This document shows, in pieces, positions 56,701 through 64,000 of a stretch of DNA of 64,000 nucleotides. Numbering within the stretch: the stretch's first letter is position 1; each line of letters starts with the position of its first letter. Both the position numbers and the translations under genes were made by a program. Source of the stretch: Serripes groenlandicus (Eukaryota; Mollusca; Bivalvia; Cardiida; Cardiidae); NCBI GenBank assembly GCA_031761405.1, contig JASEVX010000010.1, positions 28,898,674 through 28,962,673 on the forward strand, in the 5' to 3' direction. The notes below the pieces were generated by a model. That model worked only from the letters and a program-made list of their open reading frames with translations. It searched no databases and was not told the DNA's origin.

Positions 56701-59700
56701 ACATTTGATAACAAACGCTGTAAGCCTGAATTGATAAAACAGTTGAGTTTGTAGTCATTTTCTCTGCTTAGAGGCACGCCGAATAACTATGAGGTTACTC
56801 AAATTTATCATTCCATAATTAAGTTTGTTAATTCGTTTTTAGAATGCAAGATTATCATTTACCTGTAAGCCATAACCCTTACACACATCATTGAGCTAAA
56901 TACTTTTTTAAGCTCTAATTCGGACATTTGTTATAAAAATCTACTTTTCTATAATTAAATTTCGTTCAGATTATATTTCAGCTATATTGGTACACGAGCA
57001 CAATTCCGTCATTTTGTTTAAGTAGAAATAGAAACTTTTCTCATTGTTCAAATTAAGTGGAAAGACGAGAGAGAATCACACATACAGATAGTTACAAAGA
57101 TGCAAAGTTGTACTATTAAATTAAAAATTACCATGAGCTTCCCGACGAGTCTCTGTTCCCGAAAGCGCTGAATGATCCATCAAAGTGCTGATACGTCAAT
57201 TCACGTTGCAAACCTTGAGCCCAAAAATGTTTTATTTGAATCGAAGATTTGCAAACGTAGAAATACAAATGTTTGACTTGAGTCATTAAATGTTCTTTAA
57301 TGATGATAGCGTCACTTTACTAATTCAGAGTCAAAAATGCTTTATTTGAAACATACACAGTGTTTTAATAGTATTAACATGTCATTACAGACTTTGAGCC
57401 AAAAGATGTTTTACTTGACGCATGCATATATTTTAATAGTTTTAATCCTATAGATCCAAAAACGTGTTTTTCATTAATCATACAATGCGTTTGAAAACAA
57501 TTAATAAAGGTTACGCACATTTTTAGACATAGATACCAAATTATTAAACTTGAATCTTTACAACGTGTGTTTAGTGGTGTTTTTTGATAATATAACGTCA
57601 TTCAGTTATATTATATCTTGTCGTTTCCTCGATAAATAACTAATACTACCTGTGCTCATGCATACATCATTTTAATAGTCATAATGTTATCCCCGTAGAT
57701 CTTGGCGGGAAGCAGTAACTACGATTTCTAAACGTAGCTGGTGTGACCAGACAACAGATCGAACTCTTGTCTCATATTCCCTAGTCAAACGCGCTTATCA
57801 CTGCAAAATGTGGTCGGTAGAATCATATGACCTCGACGTTTCATTGCGAGTTACACAGTTTAACTGTAACATTTATAAACGTATTACTTTTTAGTAAGAT
57901 ATGCCTATTTAGTTAAAACAATTGAGAAATGTTCACCTACCAGATTTTAAAACATCGGTAGCTTTACGTTCAATATACTTTGTCAGTTTCCCAACCGACT
58001 TTAAATATTTTGTGATGTAAATGTCTGGAGCAAAATTCAGCATGGTCTGTTCACCGCATCCAAACGGCATTCGAATAAGGTTTTGCAAACCGTCTATACT
58101 TGATACCATGAAGTTTCCTGTAAGGTTATAGACACGGTCTTAAGATGTAAGAAATAAAACGATCTTCGATTAATGACTTTGACGTAATCATCGGTTTTTA
58201 TTCTAGAAATCAAATATGTTATTATGGATGCTCCAATCAAAGACTTGTGAAGCCTGTGTCGCTAGCACAGAAAAAGGCCATCCACGCCATCTGACCGGGA
58301 TCTATTATGTTGACTGCCGAACTCAACATCTTTATCTTTGTATTCTTTATCTTGGCAATGAACTGTTCCAAATGCCAAACTAGACAAGTCTATTTCTCAA
58401 AACAAATTGGTATTGTAATGATTGATATGTGTCGCAATACCTGTTATTCTGACTTTACTCGATTTTGTTCCACTGACTAAATTTGGGGGATCTGTTAGAA
58501 GAAATTCCTGTGCAAATATTGACGACGAAGAAACAGATACAAGCTGTGCTTCGTTGTTCTCTTTTCTAACACCGGATGGCTGAAATGAGATTTACACGTA
58601 TGATTGAAAATAAAGTGTGCCTCATAATGTAAAATGGTGTGAACAATCAAAGCACTGGAATGTTACGACAGGGATTGGAATAATTGAAACTAGCAAGAAT
58701 ATGACAGTGTGATATTCAAATGTGTCCGACATCAAAATTAACGAACTACAGACTGAGCAGTTTCAATTCGTAAGTTCGATATTGTCGAGCTATTTTAAAA
58801 CCACGGTTTTATTAAGAGTGGAATTCAAGTAATTTATAAATCGCAAATTGTCAGTGATTCTAGCAATTATGTTCATTGTTTATAAAAGGTGTCGCGTGAT
58901 TGTACACTACCGCACTGATACTAAACACATATTCTAAGCATCGTTGACAATGTGACATCGTCATGTTTAGCTACAAGGATACGTTCCAAAACCATACACC
59001 ATTATTTGAAATGAATGTGTCATGTTAATGGTCGACTTAAACGTTATCCTAGACATCATTACATTGTAGGGGGGGGGGGGGGGGGGGGGGGGGGGTGGTG
59101 GAAGGGGTGACAGTTTATTATTTCAACGTGATTGTTTTTAGTGCAACGTGATAATCATTCCGTTATAGTACAATTTCTAACCTAGTTTAAATCGTGCAAA
59201 AATGTTACCTTGTTGCATGTATGTGTATTTCAAAACTGTCTATTCTTTTATCTGGTATTGTTCAAGATTACGGTAAAATTCACAGCTGTATAAAAGTGAC
59301 ATATTCAACGTTTGATATTGTGACTATGGGAAAGAGTAGTAACTTCACTAACATTTTGCATCAGTTAAACCATTACAAGTTATTTTTACCTCGACATTTA
59401 CCTCGTTTCATATTACAACCAGCAAATGACATACAAATTTATTTGAAAAAATACAACGAAAAACGAATGATATGAAATATATTGTAAAATAAAGGCTACT
59501 ATTTAGGGAAAGATAAACCTACCATAACTGTAACGTTCTTTTTCATATGATCTGTCACCGAGTTGGAAAAAAATCCTGCTTTAGCAACAACGTCAATTTC
59601 TATTGGACCTGTGGCGTTAGGAGTGATGTGTACAAACGTGGTATGTCCCCGACCAGGTTGAACCTGTGATAATCAAAATCATTACTAGTAATAGAGAATC

Positions 59701-62700
59701 AATCATCAATAGATCAATCTTTATTTCCACCAAATTAAATAGTTCATTATTTTATATAAACAGTGAAACAATTCAATACGAAATAGAGATAAAACGAACA
59801 GAGATTCAAATGTTAAGGCACAAACGATTCACATTACATAATCAGGTTTACCTCTTTTACATCAAATTATGGCATGTTGGGTTTTAAATCGGGATGACAC
59901 AAAGTAAATGTTAAGCTAAACCATTTTAACTAAAACTGTATCTGATAAAGAATTACAAATTTAATCACATAAGTAATCAACAGAAAATATGTCTGCGAAA
60001 ACTGGATAATAACAGAAAAGGGACCGGACCAAAAATGCATTCAGAGACAAAATAGTTAAGGAATGTATGTTAGAAACTCCAAAGAAAGCTCGATCAAGTA
60101 ACGTTTCTTGTGTACTGCACATATGTAGATCACAAGCTGACTACAAACACAGTTTTAAATTGACCATTGTAAATTAAATTCAAAATTTGACAAAAACAAA
60201 CAAACAATGGAGATAGTTAAAAACAATCAACAAGCTTGGGTTATGTTCTTGTATTGTTCCATTCTGCCAAACATATACTATTTTATGAACAATAAACGCA
60301 AAGTGTGATAAACAAACAGCCCGACAGACAAACGACAATGGACCCATATGTGTCTGTCTGCCTTATACTTAAAAGTAATTGATTAAAGATCAATGAATAA
60401 TTATTTGGCTTGTCTCGTTTTCAATACAGGAACTTTAAGATTATTATTTTATTGAAAGAAAACTTCCGCATAATTCAATCATAAAACATAGATAGTCGTG
60501 TATGAAGGGGTACGAACAATGATAAGGGTAACAGTATGTTACTTTATTTTCCTTTACACATTTACTACATACAACATAACACATAAACTGTTTTAAATTA
60601 ACAGAAAAGATTTTGTTTTGGGTTTTAAGCACAAACATCTTCAAATAAGGAAAAAGAAAATGCACCAGACTATCAGCTCTAATTTACCTTAAACTGGACA
60701 CTTTACACATTAATGTTTCTGTGTTTACATACGACGTTAAACCTTGCATGGAAGTTAGTCGATATCGCGTTACTCCACTTAATGAATTATAAATTTCTAT
60801 GTGTTTATGTGCCTGCATAAATGTAACGTATATCCTTTTGTAAAAAAAAAATATTGGATTTTTTCGGCTGGATATTTATTTATTCAAGTGGGAAAGCAAA
60901 AAGAAGGCTTAAACTCGGATCGTTCCGCCAATACTGAGTACAATTACATGTATGTGACTCGAGTGTCTCGGGCATCTAACGGAATTCATCAAATTGCGTT
61001 TAACATGCAAATTATCTACTGAATCAAATGCATAAATAAATGTTTTTCAAGAAGCACATTATTCACACATGGCATTTGTCTATGTTGAGTATTCAATAAT
61101 AATTGGTGTACTATTTTTTGAAGCGCGCACATTTTGTTGGTGAACGGTCAACAACGGTTTAATTTAACGATCGCAATAGTTCGTTTTATTGCTAGAACAC
61201 TTTTTTAAATAGTTGAAGGTGCACACACTTGTTTTCCATATGCAATATTGCAAAATTTCAAAGTTCACATATCAAGACACAGCAGCTTCCCAGTATTTCA
61301 ATTTCACGAGCAAAATATTGGCTAGAATATCAAGGTTCGTTATATGTCAATTCCGAAACTAAACTTACTCTGTCAACATTTGTGATTTTCAAATTTACCA
61401 TGGAGGTGAATAAACTCGTGATACCGACCACATGGAAGGGCTTATGTTTTGTATGAAATTGCATGTTTTTTTTTATTTTGCTTTTAAATATTGGGGAAAA
61501 AATACTAACATTTATTTTTACGAAAAGCATTCTTCGGAGAGTTCGGGACATTCCCTAAAACAAATCTGTACTTACATATTTGGATGTTTAACCAAACCAA
61601 TCACATGAAGCATTGCCTTATAGCCTAACATATTAATTGATTCAATAATAAGGTTGTATATAAAGAGATTAAGGATGCTCCGATAAAGCAGTTTGATTAA
61701 TATTATAAAAGTTACTATACTTACAACGGTGGCAGCAGGTATAGCGCTGTTTGGCTTGTCTGATGTCACAATTTGAAGGAAGACCTTAATGAGATAACAG
61801 TCGACTCGGCATAACTCGAAGTCGAACATGACTTCGAGTTAACGAGATGTTAGAGTGATCCATAGTTTTATGCATGAATTTATAGCTTCGTACACCTATT
61901 ATTCTTGAATGTAATATAAAAAAGTAAGCCAGTGATCAATACATAACAGAAAAACAGCATTTGTGATTGCTTGTCTGAGCAATCAGAACTACCGTTATAC
62001 GCTGTTCAAACGTCAAGTCTGTACCGGAAATTGGCTAGTGTCAAATTATTTATCTTAATTATCACGAGTCTACTGTAGTTAGATGCGTTAACTCTTGACT
62101 ATCCATTGCTCAAAGGCACCAGGATATGCTTCGGATTATATATGTATATATAAAGCGCATTTTAATTCCTGATGAAACTATTAGTATCGTTGAATCTCTA
62201 GTATATTGAACAAGTCTGTTGCTCAAACTGGTGGTAAATAAGAATGATTCGGCATAGTTTATAAGATAAGATTAGATAAAATACAGTTATAGTGATATGT
62301 ATAATTACGAAACACAACTTCAATACAAATCAGCATACTCGACCTTATGGGCCTCTATGCCAAATGAAAATGAACTCCTTACACAACCAACTCATATCTA
62401 CTCTGTTGCATGTACCACATTTCTGTTTGTTTATTTAGACTATGTGAAGATGTAGTCAATTGTCTGTGTAAAAGTTGTGTGACGAAATCATGCGAGAGAG
62501 CCAGGATGGTTTTGTTAACAGGCTGCCATGACATAACTGTAATATAATTGTAAATTGCGTTAAATCGCCATCCAATCAACATATGTTTACCTGTTGCATT
62601 GAACTTAAGTAATTGAAAACGGTTATCTGAAGTAGAAACTCTTCCCCAAGAATGATTGAGTCTGGTAGGTCCATCGTCACGAAAAACTCTTTCTTCACAG

Positions 62701-63173
62701 TAATCTAAATTAAAAGGAAGACGTCGACAAACATACAGGATTAATTATCATAGATATTTAAATGCTAAAATGGAAAAAATTATATTTATAATACATGTAC
62801 GTTAAAAGTGTATGTGTACCTCAATTCATTGAACGTAATTAATATATTAACAGCACTATTTGCACCCGAGAGAAAAATAAACATTTTGTTCTGTAAATTC
62901 AAAAACTATAAATGGCAAAATTAATATTTCAAATATCTTTGGCGTGTATTTTATTATTTGACAATGAACAGTTGTGTATCATTTGCGACCCATTTTAATA
63001 CCAAAACGATACAACCACTAATGTTCATAAAGAAAATAAACATGAAAATTCCTACCTTCGGTTTTAATTCCGATATGCCAAAGCCGGAGGTTGGATTGGT
63101 TGCGAACACAGACGTTACCCAAGATGTCATAGAATCCGGGACTTTTAATGCAATTGACTCCTTGCCTGATGAG
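47677..63173 (-). CDS. Thioester-containing protein, alpha-2-macroglobulin/TEP/CD109 family (5' end off-window, 3' end not found)
   Basis: Sixteen minus-strand exons with consistent phases encode about 677 residues: 63056-63173, 62591-62704, 61725-61784, 59523-59663, 58441-58579, 57941-58117, 57132-57213, 56569-56725, 55915-55995, 55026-55197, 54619-54827, 52939-53094, 52055-52117, 51262-51371, 48809-48956, 47677-47782. Order of domains: MG6/MG7 junction ([14 protein letters not shown]), MG7 ([17 protein letters not shown]), CUB-like part ([10 protein letters not shown]), thioester domain with GCGEQ, its helical remainder ([37 protein letters not shown]), second CUB part ([20 protein letters not shown]), MG8/receptor-binding domain ([22 protein letters not shown]). 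Such proteins are secreted or surface-anchored and tag microbes or trap proteases through a thioester. No stop or frameshift was found in these exons. The last exon ends in phase 1, so at least one more is needed. Confidence 0.93.
49030..49625. repeat. A/T-rich minisatellite, about 27-30-bp units, in TEP intron 14
   Basis: Roughly twenty units of ATTCATAGATGAAATATTGT followed by AATAAGT, diverged. The long open frames over it (repeated MNIYKSSS) are a product of the repeat, not a gene. Confidence 0.85.
50175..50250 (-). mobile_element. tRNA-like SINE head
   Basis: On the minus strand GGCTAGGGTAACGGTTACAA and GCTCGATTCCGAGTC resemble pol III A and B boxes. Flanks do not form a clean acceptor stem, so a SINE remnant is more likely than a tRNA gene. 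Confidence 0.45.
50850..50985. repeat. Dispersed repeat shared with 1660-1800
   Basis: See the matching copy near the left end. The 60-codon open frame at 50904-51086 starts inside it and is not supported as a gene. Confidence 0.6.
51655..52040. repeat. Diverged tandem repeat of about 80-95 bp in TEP intron 13
   Basis: Four or so copies of a unit with TAAAAGC(G/A)TCGTCTACT, a stretch with CTACATG-TTT-AGTCAAATT, and CGGTAAAAAATGAAA-TCCCTG occur between exons 13 and 14. No coding content. Confidence 0.6.
52225..52415. mobile_element. piggyBac-like MITE, degraded, in TEP intron 12
   Basis: CCAATCTGCAACTGACGAAT, GAATGTGGTAAATTC, TGTGGCACACTGTCTTTAA and ATTGCAGAAAAGTCAGAAAG follow the family order. 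Confidence 0.45.
53600..53768. mobile_element. piggyBac-like MITE, degraded, in TEP intron 11
   Basis: CTAACCATTCCCAGAAACAA, AATCAGCAGCAGACGACTTT, AATTTCTCCTGTTGCCATAA and GCATCTGGGTAAAACTTAA. Confidence 0.5.
53938..54180 (-). mobile_element. SINE, first type (diverged), in TEP intron 11
   Basis: Tail GGCGTTTTGCGCCGCTTTAA, central TATATCACGGCGTTTCCTGG and a tRNA-like head near 54120-54178 (reverse of GGATCGACCCGCAACC...GCCGAGGAGG). Same family as 34215-34485, with more changes. Confidence 0.7.
54305..54432. repeat. Minisatellite, about 35-bp units, in TEP intron 11
   Basis: About three and a half copies of AATCAATAAGATGAATGAAT followed by TAATCAAAT lie just 3' (minus sense) of exon 11. Confidence 0.75.
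56569..56725 (-). CDS. TEP exon 8: thioester-domain segment with catalytic histidine
   Basis: Reads [20 protein letters not shown], then [20 protein letters not shown] and IIHTQMQ. The histidine of IIHTQMQ aligns with complement C3 VIHQEM, the residue that turns the thioester toward hydroxyl targets (known from C3 and C4B). The first G completes a Trp codon begun in exon 7. Donor ATGCAG|GTATAT. Confidence 0.9.
57578..57832 (-). mobile_element. SINE, first type (strongly diverged), in TEP intron 6
   Basis: Recognisable by TTATATTATATCTTGTCGTT-CCTCGATAAATAACTAATAC, AGTCATAATGTTATCCCCG and ACCAGACAACAGATCGAACTC, which follow the family order (CACGGCGTTTCC, AATGCTAACCC, CCGGTCGGGATCGAACC). Confidence 0.55.
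57941..58117 (-). CDS. TEP exon 6: thioester motif GCGEQ
   Basis: Reads [20 protein letters not shown], then [19 protein letters not shown]. The Cys and Gln of GCGEQ form the internal thioester in this family, and both are present. Flanks are accttacag and AATCTG|GTAGGTG. The next exons supply the thioester-domain helices. Confidence 0.95.
59069..59095 (+). repeat. Poly-G run of 27
   Basis: 27 consecutive G followed by TGGTGGAAGGGG, inside the TEP intron between exons 4 and 5. Strong G-quadruplex potential; length may be unreliable in assembly. Confidence 0.95.
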
Positions 63174-63819
63174 CTGTAATGGGAATGTGATAAACGAATT
63201 GTTCTTTGATTGTGATACAACACTATTTAAGTCAGGTGTGCACATGTGTGTACTCTGGTTTGATATACATGTACAATGCTTTATAAACTACTGAACAAAA
63301 ATGCGCATTTATGAAATGTTTCAATTCTATGATATTAAATACCTTTATAGTTAGTTCAGTTATTTATATTTTACTTCTCGTGAAATACATTCTATGTCAT
63401 GGCGATTGTAATGTGTCAATCTTATATGTAGCATTGTGTTAGCAAAGTTGCCTTATTGTGATAAAGTGGTTTTATTGTACAATAATAAGACATGCAACTC
63501 AATGACTATGTTTCATTTCACTCTTAAAATAATAAAGGTACTATTTCCTTAAAGACATATTTTTTGCAATAAATGACTTGAACGTATCGTTAGGTATCTC
63601 AATCCTTCAAACAATAGACGATTTTATATACGTTAATACGAAATATAGTTAAATGCTCAGAAAAATGAAATTACAGTTTAGTGAGACAAGTATTACTATG
63701 ATGTGTGACAATGTAAGGTAAAATTCTAAAATACGATTCAATAAACATTTTATGCGTCGGTGCAGTCAAGCGTCGGCTCGGTAAGAATATATTGTTACGA
63801 GGTTTATAATTCTAATAAA

Positions 63820-64000
63820 CACCTTACACAATACTATACACAAAGTTACACAATTACATACATTTCTTTGATTAACTTACAGAATTATAAACGTTGCCTT
63901 GATAAACGTGAATACATGTATACACAATCCCTTGTTACACTTACACAGTTATATACATTCCCTTGATACACTTACACCATTATAAACAATTCCTTAATAC
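63820..64000. repeat. Tandem repeat at right edge
   Basis: Units of about 40 bases of the form TTACACAATTATATACATT-CCTTGATACAC, diverged, continue past the window end. They lie in the TEP intron upstream of exon 63056-63173. Confidence 0.65.

Overview
This is AT-rich eukaryotic DNA with small, phase-consistent exons (GT-AG introns), several tRNA-headed SINE families, LINE fragments, many short inverted-repeat elements and long microsatellites. The repeat style (AGGGCCATAATGGCCCT-ended repeats with internal tandem units, AAGGTCACAGTGACCT repeats, SINE tails reading GGCGTAAAACACC) fits a bivalve mollusc. That is inference; the species cannot be named from the sequence.

Two protein genes are readable, both on the minus strand. 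The first, about 6.3-18.8 kb, is an intron-containing ER-type Hsp70-like gene of about 646 codons. I could follow it from a signal/anchor peptide to a stop codon. It is broken: an in-frame TGA in exon 2, a 644-bp foldback transposon inserted with an 8-bp target duplication inside the exon-5 ATPase motif, a 2-bp insertion in exon 6 and a frameshift in exon 7. Its exon 3 exists in three tandem copies (one intact, one open but altered, one dead). They sit in a roughly 45-bp minisatellite whose units each carry a 5'-splice-site-like GAG|GTATGT. The second gene, about 47.7-63.2 kb, is a thioester-containing protein of the alpha-2-macroglobulin/TEP/CD109 family. Sixteen exons, all in consistent phase, run from the MG7 domain through an intact GCGEQ thioester to the receptor-binding domain. 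Its 5' exons lie beyond the right edge, and the last C-terminal exon was not found.

The middle (19-47 kb) is repeat-rich. A LINE on the minus strand (26.9-33.0 kb) has its reverse-transcriptase domain split by about 3.3 kb of foreign DNA. That insert holds a decayed SGNH-hydrolase ORF, an array of tiny hairpins followed by T-runs, and two near-identical 460-bp direct repeats; part of the repeat also lies in front of the ORF. This layout resembles the split direct repeats of tyrosine-recombinase retroelements. Around it are a CpG-rich, CCGG-dense element nested in a MITE (24.6-25.9 kb), a burst of TTAA-flanked piggyBac-like MITEs, two Helitron-like repeats with internal tandem units (40.7-43.4 kb), a THAP-like exon remnant (46.1-46.4 kb) and long CT/GA/CA/ATAAT/ACT microsatellites.

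No rRNA gene, CRISPR array or convincing functional tRNA gene is present. Coordinates of splice sites were read by eye from frame continuity and GT-AG rules; no alignment was run.
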